A stretch of DNA of 64,000 nt from Pictodentalium vernedei (taxonomy: Eukaryota; Mollusca; Scaphopoda; Dentaliida; Dentaliidae): positions 164,193,455 to 164,257,454 of the forward strand of contig CM062294.1 of NCBI GenBank assembly GCA_031216915.1, given 5' to 3'. The notes beneath the pieces were generated by a model. It searched no databases. It was given only the letters and a program-made list of their open reading frames with translations, and was not told the DNA's origin. Below, piece after piece: positions 11,318-21,557 of the stretch (position 1 is the stretch's first letter; each line of letters opens with the position of its first letter). The position numbers were made by a program, and so were the translations under genes.

Positions 11318-11440
11318 CTTGCAAAAAACCTCTGAAAGATACATGGGTTCAAAATACATTTCCTAAGTTCCTCTTTCTCTCCAAACTGGTTTATTAGCCA
11401 TGGCAGCTCATCAGTGACTCTACAACTAACCTTCCCTGGT
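11318..11440 (-). CDS. Host gene exon 5: NACHT/STAND-type arm
   Basis: A 123-bp internal exon bounded on the minus strand by TTATTCTAG before it and GTACGTAA after it. It takes two bases from the previous exon (AG+A = Arg), encodes 40 residues, and ends with two bases of the next codon. The segment includes CRVTDELPWLINQFGEK followed by EELRKCIL; the 'DELPWLL...L' pattern is typical of the helical region after NACHT domains in nephrocystin-3/TTC41-like proteins. The next exon was not found to the left and is probably beyond the window. The exon model is inferred from splice signals and phase; no transcript evidence is available. Confidence 0.72.
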
Positions 11441-12549
11441 CTAGAATAACAAGAAGAGAATGAAAGTGTCAATGACACTGTAGCTTAACTTGTGCGTTGT
11501 GCTTGATGAAAAGGATAATGTTCAATGTTTATGAAAGGATTATGAAATAAGACAAGAATTGTGATAATTGGGAATACGTTCATTTCTGTTCCCTGTATGC
11601 TATGTTTTTGATAAAAAATAATATGAGGTGTACATTGTACTAAAGCGCTGAGGGGTGGGTTAATATGACCTCACAGTTAATGTATGTGGCCCTCACAGTT
11701 AATGTATATCAACGAAAGTTACCAAGTTACAGTGAAATTATTCCAAAATGAGTCATCCTATCAAGTTACATTGAAATCGCTTCATAAATATGGCCTGTAG
11801 ACTGTGCTAAAGGTTTTCAGGCTTCGGGCCCCTGTAGCTGTCAGTTTCCCAATTGCGTCCAAAGGGGACGTTCTTATCTGGACATTATATGAAGTCAACG
11901 TACCAAGTTACAATGAAATCCCTTCATAAATATGACCTGTAGACTTTGCTAAAGGTTTTTGGGCTTTGGGCTCTGGCAGCCATCATGGTTGAATGATCGC
12001 AACCAAAAGGGGACATTCTCATCTGGGCATCATCTGGAGTGATCCTACAAAGTTACAATGAAATCCCTTCATAAATATGACCTGACTGTGACTTTTTAAT
12101 AGCCTTATTATTACAATTATGTATGACAATATGTTATGCCATAAAGTTTGGAAGGATGGACAGATGGATGGGCAGATGGACAGACGGAGGTCTTCTCTAC
12201 ATCCCTCCCTTGCGGGCGGATCAAACATAAACAAGGTGAAAAACTTCTACTCCAAAGTGCAGTATTTAATCTAGGTTTGGGTTCAATCAGTGTTTTGGGG
12301 CACAAAATGGTGCAGTAAAAATAAAATATTACAAATCAATAAAAATATATTGCATTGTGATGCAATCCCCCCAAAACTAGAGCCTGGTGAATGGTGATGT
12401 TTCTCTCGAATAGAATCAAGCAAAAGGTTTGAAACCAACTTGAATCTCAAATCAAATCCACTTTTCAGTTGTTACAATAGTACAGCCTTCAGGTGCTGTC
12501 TATCTCCATCATTAGTACAATATCAATAGGCATACTAGACTATTAGAAA
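11441..12549. repeat. Intron with 135-152-bp tandem core repeats
   Basis: From about 11700 to 12090 three imperfect units share TTCATAAATATGACCTGTAG, at 11781, 11933 and 12068. They are followed at about 12150-12190 by a GGACAGATGGATGG-type short repeat. A tandem core followed by a GGACAGAC-type microsatellite recurs elsewhere in the window (34700-34910, 52290, 53260) and fits Helitron-like non-autonomous elements of molluscs. No gene seen. Confidence 0.5.
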
Positions 12550-12840
12550 GTTAAAAAATTTATAGTAATTTATATATTTTTTATACTTACCAATGACCCA
12601 GACTTAGCTGGTGCTAACTCTAACAAAACCAGGGCCAAACACAAATTTTGCCCCCCAATCCCCAAAATTTGCATCCAAAACAAAAAGAAATCATGTCCAT
12701 ACTACGCCTCTACTGCGCATGCGCAGTGACGCAGACGTCCCGAAATTGGCGCCAATTATAATTCTCACTGGCAGTGCCTGGTCAGCGCTATGTACTCAGC
12801 AGGGAGACAAGAGTTCCCAACTCCAGGGAGGGCCATCCCC

Positions 12841-14074
12841 GTCTGGGTCATTGGTAAGTATAAAAAATATATAAATTAGGCCATACAAAGTTGATTGTCT
12901 GTTTCTCAGGCCATTTTTTTCCAAAAAAGCATGCGGGCGGGCGGTTTTTTTTTTTTTCTTTTTATTTTCTCCCGAGAGGTTGTTTGTAGTAATTTGACCC
13001 CCACCCAAACGCCTGGTGGACCATGCAAAATTTCGCAAATATATTGGTTATTCACCACAGGGGTGTTGGGTCATAAATGAAGTGGGGTTTGAATGTTTGT
13101 TTTTTTCAGTGAAACATGAAAATTATAACACAGGACGAAAGTCACGAAACGCCTCGTGGGTGAAACGTCTCGGGTTGAAACGTCTCTGGGACAAATCAAA
13201 TGTCGAAGTGCCAACTTTCAGAGATTTATTTGACCAAAAAAAAAAAATCCTTTCACAACCTGCCTAATAAAATCGTGAATCGCAATTTTTCCCCATTATA
13301 TTCAAAATTATCACAACCCATTTGAACGGGCAGTTCATCCATAAATCATATTTTTTTGAAATCTGAAAATGAAATACAAAACGAATGTTTGCGTGTTTTT
13401 ATTAACCAATTCGACCGCACATACCTGCCTATATGCGATTTATTTTCAACTATGACAGTTACTTTTATATCAAGCAACGGTTACTATTAGTTATCCAATT
13501 ATCCTGCATCTCAAATGCATTTATTTAAATTAACTGGGAAACTCGTAACGGTTTCAAATAACAGTACACAAATTCCCAATGACGGCCATTTACAATACAA
13601 ATGTTACTAAAAATAAATGCCAGGAGACTGTGTTCCATTCAACATAGCACCTGACTTTGCAGACTTTCTGAGGGTTGGTGCGAATCAAACGTGGTGCGAA
13701 TCGACCATTCCCCTTTGTGACTGTTTGTTGTCAGACTGAAAGACACCTTCCCTCTTGCTGTCATTATGACTTACCTTTTACAGAATAAAACACTTTCTGT
13801 CGTGAACATTGCTAGAACCCACCCACTTCATTAAGGTATGATGTAGAAAAAGCTTGAAGTGTGTTAATTTAAAATTTGCGAACGCATCGATATCGATTTA
13901 CCGAAATGAGCACAATATTTCAAATTTTTTGAAGATTTTTTTTTGTGTCATAAAAAGGTTGCATGCGCACCAAAAATGACCATGCGCGCGGGCCTGAGAA
14001 ACAGAGGTTCTTTTTTTGATGGCCTTACTATAAATTTTTTAACATTTTTATACTGTACCAATGACCCAGACTTA
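12841..14074 (-). repeat. ICR of DIRS B, split by a transposon
   Basis: 12841-12878 and 14028-14074 together match the 82-base ICR of copies A, C and D. The split falls inside the portion complementary to the left terminus. An uninterrupted template for closing the circle is therefore missing. Confidence 0.88.
12879..14024. mobile_element. Non-autonomous PIF/Harbinger-like element
   Basis: Inverted ends are GGCCATACAAAG...TGTTTCTCAGGCC at left and the inverse of GGCCATCAAAAAAAG...TGTTTCTCAGGCC at right, flanked by TTA at 12876-12878 and 14025-14027. The GGCC-type end with a TWA duplication fits PIF/Harbinger. No transposase of credible length occurs in its 1,146 bp. A partial relative lies at about 51724-51835, and 30167-31658 has related ends. 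Confidence 0.75.
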
Positions 14075-14672
14075 GCTGAATAGTAAACAGGCTGGAGGGC
14101 CTAGGACATAGAGGAAAATCCAATAAGCTCAACTATATAGTAAAGAGGTAACCCCTTAAGGAGAAAAGGAGTATTAGGCTTTACATGTATCTTTCTTATT
14201 TAATATTAAATTAGAAAGATACACTACCCTTAATAATTGAGCACAATAACATTCATGTTCTCTATTAACATCCAGTATATCCCTTATACTAATTATTTTT
14301 AAAGTAAGCCAATAAATAAAGTAGTCCAGAGAATTGAGACTCTTTATAGTCATTTAAAAGTGTCCGAGTATTGTATATTAAAGCCCGTTTGACACTTGAC
14401 ATATACAAATGCTTCACACCGAGCTACACTTTAAAAATAAGACACGAATGAATTTTAACATTAATATTACACTTTAAAACCATCCCGGAAGCGACTCAGA
14501 AATACAGACTTGGAGGAGGCATTCCCTTGCTTTTCACTATAAAACAGGTGACCTAAGGGAACACCCTCCCCCCCCTTCCCCTTGCCCTGGGTCAAATAGC
14601 CCAGAGCGAAGAGGGCAGCCGGACAGAGTCACTGCCGGAACAGAAAGCCTGCATAACTATAGTTGCAACTGT
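14075..14672 (-). other. 3' non-coding region of DIRS B
   Basis: Collinear with 2704-3293 and 35598-36198. Contains a C-tract near 14567-14575. No gene seen. Confidence 0.6.
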
Positions 14673-15713
14673 TTAGTGGACGACATTCTGAGCAACAGAT
14701 AACGGACCTAAACAATGCAGGTCTCCAGAAATGGACTCAATATTTCTGAGATAAAAATTCGTAAATGTGGATGGCTGAGACCAATAAGCAGCCTTCATTA
14801 AATCTGTAATAGCAACACTATTAGCATAAGCCCAGGAAGTAGAAAGAGCTCTTACTTCATGAGCGGAAATCTTAAACACAGACTGCTGAGAAGAAGATAA
14901 ACTCTCATAAGCAGTACGGATAGTTAATTGAATCCATCTAGCAATAGAATGGACCGAAATGTCCCTTCTATTAGGCATCAAAGACAGAAAGAAACGTTTC
15001 CGTCCCTTTCTGATAAACTGAGATCTCTGTTTATAGATACGTAACGCTCTAACAGGACAGAGTAAAGGCCTACGCCCGTCTGAAGATGGAAGAGCCTTAA
15101 TAACAATAGGTTCCGGATATTTATTAGGAGCCTGATTCTTAGCTAAAAAACCCACATTAGTAGTGAAGGTGATAGTGTTCCCGACACTACGATAGTGAGA
15201 ATCATCCACCGACAGTGCATGAAGCTCACTGACTCTTCTAGCAGAAGAGAAAGCTAAGAGAAAAGCTGTCTTATAAGATAAGAATTTGAAATCTACTGTC
15301 CCAAGAGGTTCAAATGGCTTTTCCTTCAATTTAAGAAGAACCCAAGCTAAATTCCACTTAGGAATTAATCTAAGAGTTCTGGGTCTATTTATCGAAAAGT
15401 TTCTAACCAACTTAGATAAAGAGACATTAGATCCAATTTGTAAACTATCATGATGTGCATAGGTATCAGATAACATAGACCTATAACCCTTTATAGTAAC
15501 AGGCTGCAGTTTGATTTCGTCAAACAAGTATACTAGAAAGTTTGCAATGTCTGGTATAGAGGGATCGAATATATCTACAGAATGATCCCTACACCAACGA
15601 CGAAAAACCTTCCACTTAGCCGCATAGTTTAGCGAAGAGGAGGTCCTCCTACAGTTAGAAATCGCGTCCACTGCTCGTCCTGTAAAGTGTTTGCCATGCA
15701 AGAAGGACCGCAC
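14673..15713 (-). CDS. DIRS B tyrosine recombinase (YR)
   Basis: The last 346 codons of a long open frame. It encodes the integrase-like tyrosine recombinase that DIRS elements use in place of a DDE integrase; it joins a circular DNA copy to the target without duplication. The catalytic pattern is visible: first Arg in FSSARRVSELHAL (about residue 155), the His-x-x-Arg motif in AHEVRALSTSW (about 297-300), and the Tyr nucleophile in TNFYLRNI (about residue 325). No frameshift or stop is seen. There is no ATG at the domain start; the frame continues upstream across the RT/RH region, so how it is translated is uncertain. Copy C has a near-identical protein. Confidence 0.9.
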   Translation of the reverse strand: MRSFLHGKHFTGRAVDAISNCRRTSSSLNYAAKWKVFRRWCRDHSVDIFDPSIPDIANFLVYLFDEIKLQPVTIKGYRSMLSDTYAHHDSLQIGSNVSLSKLVRNFSINRPRTLRLIPKWNLAWVLLKLKEKPFEPLGTVDFKFLSYKTAFLLAFSSARRVSELHALSVDDSHYRSVGNTITFTTNVGFLAKNQAPNKYPEPIVIKALPSSDGRRPLLCPVRALRIYKQRSQFIRKGRKRFFLSLMPNRRDISVHSIARWIQLTIRTAYESLSSSQQSVFKISAHEVRALSTSWAYANSVAITDLMKAAYWSQPSTFTNFYLRNIESISGDLHCLGPLSVAQNVVH

Positions 15714-17944
15714 AACGGAAAAACGTGAAGGTTGAGACCTTGCGGGTTGTGATGGAGTTGGTGCGATTTCCCCTGCGAAAGAAGATCCTCCCGTGGAGGA
15801 AGCTTTCGCGGTAGGTCCCACAACAGACACCTGAGTAGATTTATCCACGGTCTCTGTGGCGACAGAGATGCTACCAACAGAATCTTGCAGTGAGATTGTT
15901 TTATCTTTAGCATTACTTGTTGAAGTAACGGCGCTGGAGGATACGCATATCCTATCATTCCGTCCCAAGGGATCGACAGAGCGTCTACTGCAAATGCTCT
16001 TGGATCCGGACACGGAGACACATACGTCTGCAACTGATTGTAGAGATGTGTCGCAAATAAGTCTATCATTGGCCGTTCCCATTGGTAGCAAATCTGATTG
16101 AATACTTGTTTGTTGAGAGTTCATTCCGACGGCAACAAGCGACCCTTTCGTGAAAGGGAGTCTGCTAGCACATTCAGACGACCCAGTATGTGACGGACCG
16201 AAAGAAGAACGTGATGTTCTAGCGCAAACAGAAGGATTCTTTCCGTTAGATTGAACAACGGAACTGAATGAGTGCCTCCCTGATTCCGTATATACGCCAC
16301 TACTGTCGTATTGTCGGATAGGATTTGGACATGAGCATTGTGAATAATGTCCATCCAGTGACGTAACGCAAGCCAAATTGACATCATTTCCTTGATGTTT
16401 ATGTGCTTGCACAGGAATTGTGGATCCCAAAGACCCTGGCATCTCGAATCCGTTGGGATTAATGATGCACCCCAACCTGTTTGACTGGCATCCGTCATAA
16501 TGGTAAAACTCGGATCCGGCAACTGCAGCGGAACTCCCTGAGTTAACCACTAAATGTTTGCCCAAGTCTGAATCTCTTGTTTCACTTGATCTGACAAGAG
16601 AACGTCTACGTCGAGCGAATGAATTTTCACACTCCAATTCTGAGTCAAGAAAATTTGAAGAGGACGTGTGCGTAACCGCCCCATCGGAATGAGATCTGCA
16701 GCGGCTCCGCACAGACCTATCAGTCTCATAAATTCTCTCGCTGTGACTTTGTCTGCGTGCAGACAATAGCGAGCGTAACAACTGACTAATTTCGCTCTGG
16801 TTAACGGCAGACGAACGAGATTGTTGTGCGTCTCGAAGCTCATTCCCAGATGAGTGAATGACTTGGACGGCACCAGATCCGACTTCTCCTCGTTTACTAT
16901 AAAACCGAGACGTCGGAGCAATAGAAGAAGATTCTGAACATCGTTCTGAAGCGTTAACTCGTTGCCGTACCTCTGAAGAATGTCGTGCAGGTAGGCCGAC
17001 GTTACCGCAGACGAATGAGCTCGGAAATAGATCATTACCGAGTTCATTACCCGAGTGAAAGCCCAGAGTGCTAGATTCAATCCGAAGCACATCGCCCGGA
17101 ATTGATACACCACTCCTAGGACTGCGAAGTGTAGGTACTTTCGGAATGTCGGATGTACCATGACGTGAAAGTACGCATCTTTGAGATCTATGCTTGTTGC
17201 ATAATCGTTCACCCGAATACTCGCTCTGACCGACTGAATCGTCTCCATATAAAACTTCGGAGCGACGATCAGCTTGTTTATCCAGCTCAAATCTATGACT
17301 GGACAGAACGAGCCGTCTGGTTTCGGAACCAGAAACAGATGGCTGTAGAATCCCGGAGATTCCTGGTTTTCTACGACCTCTACCGCGTTCTTCATTAAAA
17401 GAGACTGCACCTCTGATAACAGAGCGTCTCTTTTCTGCGGATTTGACGGAAGATGAGTCCACTTTGGACTTCGAGTTAATGGAGGCTTTCGTTTGAAGGA
17501 TATCTTTAGACCTTCCGAAGTCACTCCTCTGACCCAAGGGTCGTCCGTAATCGACGCCCATTCTTGTGAAAAGCTCGACAACCTTCCGCCAACCGGTACG
17601 CGATAGAGGTTTAAGCCATCACCTCCTGAACCTGCGAGGCCTGCGGTAGGAGAAACCACGTCCTCCACGACCCGCACCTCACCCCGTCGACCTCGGGGCG
17701 TCCGACCGATTGTCCCGGCCCGAAGGACGTCCCGAACGAGAGTCGCTACCCTGACGGTCTCTCGAATAAGACCAAGAGGACGCACCGGAACCTCTATAGG
17801 AACCTCTCTTGGGCGCATTAGACCCAGAAGTGCCTGTCTTATTCTTGTCTGCTGTATCCGACTTCTTAGAAGCAGATTTGAACAACAGAGAATCCGAAGC
17901 TTTCTTTGTAATTTTATCATAAATAGCAGAAAGCTTGCCGTCAA
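15629..17944 (-). pseudogene. DIRS B reverse transcriptase/RNase H, inactivated
   Basis: Frame +1 relative to gag and YR, overlapping the gag end by about 265 bp and the YR start by about 85 bp. RT motifs in order: PKPDGSFCPVIDLSWINK, SIDLKDAYFHV (first catalytic Asp), FGLNLALWAF (normally Pro in place of the second Leu), and AYLHDILQR, where the YxDD box has become YLHD (His codon at 16985-16987). A TAG at 16550-16552 replaces Gln and a TGA at 16121-16123 replaces Trp relative to copy C. RNase H motifs lie between the stops: TDASQTGWG, KEMMSIWLAL (Glu present), SDNTTVVAY and NVLADSLSR. The product cannot be active RT. Confidence 0.9.
15714..17561 (-). other. Upstream extension of the YR frame across RT/RH (DIRS B)
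   Basis: The YR frame stays open for about 616 codons upstream of the recognisable YR domain, overlapping RT/RH in another frame. The predicted stretch is rich in Ser, Arg and Gly (for example SRSSAVNQSEISQLLRSLL) and has no domain I recognise. Copy C is open in the same frame over 37188-39086. It may be a by-product of RT codon usage or a real N-terminal extension of YR; overlap of YR and RT/RH frames is known for Dictyostelium DIRS-1. Confidence 0.45.
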
Positions 17945-19772
17945 AGAGAAGTTCTCCTGAGACCGAAGCGACTCTAAGAGAGTTCTTCACCTTAGAATCC
18001 ACAAGTGTGGATGTAGCTAGGGCTGCGTCACGTCTAACCAACTCCAGATTTGCCACTGAAAGGGCGGAGTTACACGTGGAATAAGCTACTGCCCTTGAAA
18101 GAAGTCTTAAAGAGGATTGTATATCCTGAAACTCTTTCCCTTGAAGGCGCAGTGTTAATGCCTTAGTAAGGTGATCTGCGTAAGATAAGGCATCTAAATT
18201 GGCTCTGTTAGACGCAATAGCTGTTTCCAACACCGCAGTTGGAATAGAATCCGACGACGGTAATGATAGCTCTAAGTCTTCCGCCTCATCGTCCATACGC
18301 AGAGGAACTCTCGGGATACCCTGTCCTGCCGTATCGAATTTATTCCTTGCATTAATGAAAGGCAGGTTGAGAGTATTAGCGGACAAGAAACCTGCTTTCC
18401 CCGTCTTGGAAGCAAGTTTAAATATAGCGTCGTTCAATAATTCAAATGTTCTTGCAACATTATTGGACTGCGACGGAAACTCGGGAGCGATGTCCCTGAA
18501 CCGCTCAAAAAATTCAGAGTCCAATGACGCTATAATCCTCTTGTCCGGAACCGCAGCAGTCTGGCCCGACGGAACAACTTGAGGGAGAAAGTGCCGGATG
18601 AAGTCCACGGCAGTTTTATGTTGTTCCGAAAGGGATAGCTCCAAATCATCCGTATCCCTTTCACCATCCGGTCGGACCTCATGATGTTCCCGGTCGTCCG
18701 CCCCCGATGCTTCGGCGGAGCGTACCGACCCAGCGCCGTCGGATAATTCTCGATCCGACACCGTTTCTGTCAGCTGCTGGGATGCTGCGATAAGCTGTGC
18801 TATCTGCACAAGAATGTCCGGCGTCGAGACCTGCGGAGGCGCAGTCTTTCTCTGCTTCGCCGAGGGCAGCTCCGCATCAGATGGCTCCCGCATACTTTTC
18901 CTATGCGAACGTCCGGAGTCCATCGGTCTCGAATCCCTGGCTGCCAGATGGTGCGACCTGGTCGCCGAAGAATCCTTGATCGGCGAAGCTGGTAATATAT
19001 CGGCAGTCACGCAGCCAAGGTGCGGTCGTGTGCGCTGACGAGAAGAGGAAGTCTTATCCGTCTCCGCGGACTGCCTATACAACGGAGCATCCTGAGCGAC
19101 GGACGTATGCTCCGCTTGCGACACATTTTGTACCACAACATCTGGTCCCAGATGTTGTTGTACGAGAGAGGGGCCTCTCTCGCTCGCTGCCCGGCTGGAC
19201 CTGGACGAGCTAGGAACCGGACTCAAAGGCTTCCTCCGTTCTCGCTTACTATCCGCCGTCACTGGGTGTGCATCTATTATGTTTATAGTGCTCGCATCAC
19301 CCAAAATTTCCTCCTGGACCGCATCGGACGAACCCGGCTGCCGAACCATTCGGTGAATGGACGCTACACCGGGCGAGCTAGCGGACGACATTTGTCTAAT
19401 CTCCATGAGCACTTTTGCCGCTAGCTCTGAATTCATTTGTGACGACGGACGCACACTTGTAGAAGATAACATGGAAACATCACCCTGTTCTTGTTCCTCT
19501 GAAATAGAAACTGAGAGAGTAGAGTGACCTTGCAGAGAAAGAGCCGGCATAGCCTTTTCTCCAGAAACAACATATCGTGACACACGTTTCCAATGTTTCT
19601 CATCCCAATATTCACATATAGGACAGGGATTAATGCGAGAACACTGACTACAATTAATACAATGATCAAGAAAGTCAGAGGAAGATTTCTTCCTATTACA
19701 ATTTGAACAATGTCCCTTCATTCTGAAAGGACAACAACAAGTCCTAGTTACTCGCAAAAACCCCTGACACAA
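17679..19772 (-). CDS. DIRS B gag-like protein
   Basis: An open frame of 697 codons. The first codon is TTG; the first in-frame ATG is at 19719-19721 (MKGHCSNC), so the true start is uncertain. N-terminal Cys/His-rich segment with CSNC, HCINCSQC and CPIC pairs suggests zinc binding. The middle is Ser/Pro/Arg-rich and probably disordered. A conserved helical block follows (SEQHKTAVDFIRHFLP, then FPSQSNNVARTFELLNDAIF, through LRVASVSGELLFDGKLS), probably the capsid-like domain. The end is basic and Gly/Ser-rich (RGSYRGSGASSWSYSR). A TGA at 17679-17681 stands where copy C has CGA, removing about 17 residues of an RG-rich tail. Likely nucleic-acid-binding structural protein. Confidence 0.85.
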   Translation of the reverse strand: MCQGFLRVTRTCCCPFRMKGHCSNCNRKKSSSDFLDHCINCSQCSRINPCPICEYWDEKHWKRVSRYVVSGEKAMPALSLQGHSTLSVSISEEQEQGDVSMLSSTSVRPSSQMNSELAAKVLMEIRQMSSASSPGVASIHRMVRQPGSSDAVQEEILGDASTINIIDAHPVTADSKRERRKPLSPVPSSSRSSRAASERGPSLVQQHLGPDVVVQNVSQAEHTSVAQDAPLYRQSAETDKTSSSRQRTRPHLGCVTADILPASPIKDSSATRSHHLAARDSRPMDSGRSHRKSMREPSDAELPSAKQRKTAPPQVSTPDILVQIAQLIAASQQLTETVSDRELSDGAGSVRSAEASGADDREHHEVRPDGERDTDDLELSLSEQHKTAVDFIRHFLPQVVPSGQTAAVPDKRIIASLDSEFFERFRDIAPEFPSQSNNVARTFELLNDAIFKLASKTGKAGFLSANTLNLPFINARNKFDTAGQGIPRVPLRMDDEAEDLELSLPSSDSIPTAVLETAIASNRANLDALSYADHLTKALTLRLQGKEFQDIQSSLRLLSRAVAYSTCNSALSVANLELVRRDAALATSTLVDSKVKNSLRVASVSGELLFDGKLSAIYDKITKKASDSLLFKSASKKSDTADKNKTGTSGSNAPKRGSYRGSGASSWSYSRDRQGSDSRSGRPSGRDNRSDAPRSTG
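19083..19182 (-). other. Three consecutive stem-loops inside gag
   Basis: Three inverted repeats in 100 bases: GGAGCAT...ATGCTCC (19084-19113), ACAACATCTGG...AGATGTTGT (19135-19158), and CGAGAGAGGGGCCTCTCTCG (19163-19182). All copies keep them, including decayed A and D, although loop and some arm bases differ. They may form an RNA structure such as a packaging or translation signal. Confidence 0.55.
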
Positions 19773-20620
19773 AGATACATAATAACATGATCCATTAATA
19801 AATGAAAAAACAATTGCAAATCAAAATAATTTTGAAAAAATATTTTTTAAGCGAAGCCCAAGTTGCTGAAAAGTAACGTTGAGCCCCGATGGATCCGATG
19901 GCAAAGTGTGGTCAAAAATTTTAAATTTATATTAAATAATTAATGAGACACTTACGGATAATATAAATGTATCTTATAGTGAGATAAACTACAGCAAAGG
20001 CAAACAGCCCCCCTCAAAAAAGGCTGTTGCCAATGTAAACAAACAGTGTAAAACACCAGAAAACATGACTCCAGGCACTGAAAAAACTGGCCCGGAATCA
20101 GTCATCAAAATTACACTCTATCTGATGCAAAACAGAGACTCCCAGGGGAGAATCTACAGAACATCAGATGGAAGATGCAGAACACAACGTTATACACCCA
20201 TGGGTGAAAACGTAACTATGGGGAAAATAACAGAAAACATTCTGTAACCAAGCAACTCTCCCAGGAAATTTTAGAAATGAACTTTCTCAAAAATATGCCA
20301 AAAGCATGGGAGAATTGCAAGGGGGGACTTTAGAAGGCTAGGGGAGAGGAAACACTGAATAAGCAGTGCAACATTTAGCAAGAATGACAACAAGAGGCCC
20401 ATGCCTCGAAAATAGGCAACTTAACATAATTTCATCAAAAAATTTTAAGTACAGCCCTGATTATTTTTTGTCACTTCTTTTTCCTCTCCTCCTTCTATCC
20501 TCCTTAGAATCACATTTTCTCCAAAAATTACGTGTCTGGCATCCTTTAAACTGAGATTTACAAGCACAAAGATCAGTGAGATGTTGACTGATGAAGGGCC
20601 AAACAGAGAATGATAATTGG
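19773..20620 (-). other. 5' leader of DIRS B
   Basis: Non-coding leader shared with A and C, with no ORF of note. About 20390-20402 reads ACAAGAGGCCCAT, resembling the start of the Helitron-like element at 60417, but no more of that element follows. Confidence 0.5.
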
Positions 20621-20795
20621 CGCCAATTTCGGGACGTCTGCGTCACTGCGCATGCGCAGTAGAGGCGTAGTATGGAGGTCCTTAAGGACATGATTTCTTT
20701 TTGTTTTGGATGCAAATTTTGGGGATTGGGGGGCAAAATTTGTGTTTGGCCCTGGTTTTGTTAGAGTTAGCACCAGCTAAGTCTGGGTCATTGGT
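20621..20795 (-). repeat. Right (5') inverted terminal repeat of DIRS B
   Basis: Inverse of about 12588-12765. Carries the NRF-1-like palindrome at 20647-20658. The outer end is the terminus ACAGTATAAAAATATT. Confidence 0.85.
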
Positions 20796-20811
20796 ACAGT
20801 ATAAAAATATT

Positions 20812-21144
20812 GACAGGTATCACAAAGGTGGTCGACTAAAAAGCTATCTATCGTCCTTTGAGTGCAACAAGGCGCTATCTGAAATGCCAAAGCATTGTAG
20901 ATGGTGCCTTGGTGCACTTAACAGACAATATATTGTGCAATAAGCCATAATGCAATCTTCACAATTGTTTCAAACTGACTGCACAATATGTATATTATGC
21001 TGTCGATGCAGCCGATTTGTTAGGTAAGGGTTAATTGCTCGCTAGGTGGAACTGAGGTGCACTATTGCCTACTCACAAAAAGAAAAAATTGCAGGTGTGA
21101 TGGCATGCCAGAGAGACAGCTCGCCGCAAAATTGACTGCTTAAA
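20812..21144. other. Intron stretch, no gene
   Basis: Unique-looking sequence next to DIRS B. At about 20955-21036 a degenerate piggyBac-like MITE end is visible (GCCGATTTGTTAGGTAAGGG followed by TTAA). Nothing else recognised. Confidence 0.4.
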
Positions 21145-21549
21145 TATTTATTTATTTATTCTTGTTTTAAGGTCACATACTCAAGCACAATGGCTAATCA
21201 TGAACGTGACAGTTTTATGGGTGGAGGAAGCCAGAGTACCCGGAGAGAACTACCGAGCAACGACGAGCAGCTGCCAGCTTCTCAACATCGTAACTCTGCA
21301 CTGCAGCATAGGCAGGGTTAGATTGGTTGAAGACATGTGCATCATCGACGTGCAGTACACCTTAGTACACGGCATCATCATGCCATGTGGACAATCGGGG
21401 TTAAGTGCCTTGCCAAAGGACACAACACAGGAGTCCGAATCGATCACTCAGACGGTCACCCATCCGAGGACTAACCATGCTCGATATTTCTTAACTTCGG
21501 TGATCTGACGAGAACCGGTTACTGCGACACCACTGCACCCCCCAAAAAA
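21145..21549 (-). mobile_element. SINE with 5S rRNA-derived head
   Basis: Same family as 24299-24705, on the minus strand. The head is near 21490-21549 and includes ACCGGTTCTCGTCAGATCAC and GAAGTTAAG; the A/T tail is at 21145-21160. Flanked by TGCTTAAA at 21137-21144 and 21550-21557. Confidence 0.83.
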
Positions 21550-21557
21550 TGCTTAAA

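Larger units (their letters stand above)
12550..20811 (-). mobile_element. DIRS retrotransposon copy B (gag and YR open)
   Basis: An 8,262-bp span that includes a 1,146-bp Harbinger-like insertion. The left terminus is GTTAAAAAATT at 12550 and the right ends AAAAATATT at 20811; no target duplication. Order in reading direction: terminal repeat, leader, gag (19772-17679), RT/RNase H in another frame, YR (to 14673), 3' region, ICR, terminal repeat. Gag is nearly complete and YR complete. RT/RH has two stops plus changes in conserved RT motifs, and the ICR is split by the insertion. It cannot complete a cycle alone. Confidence 0.93.
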
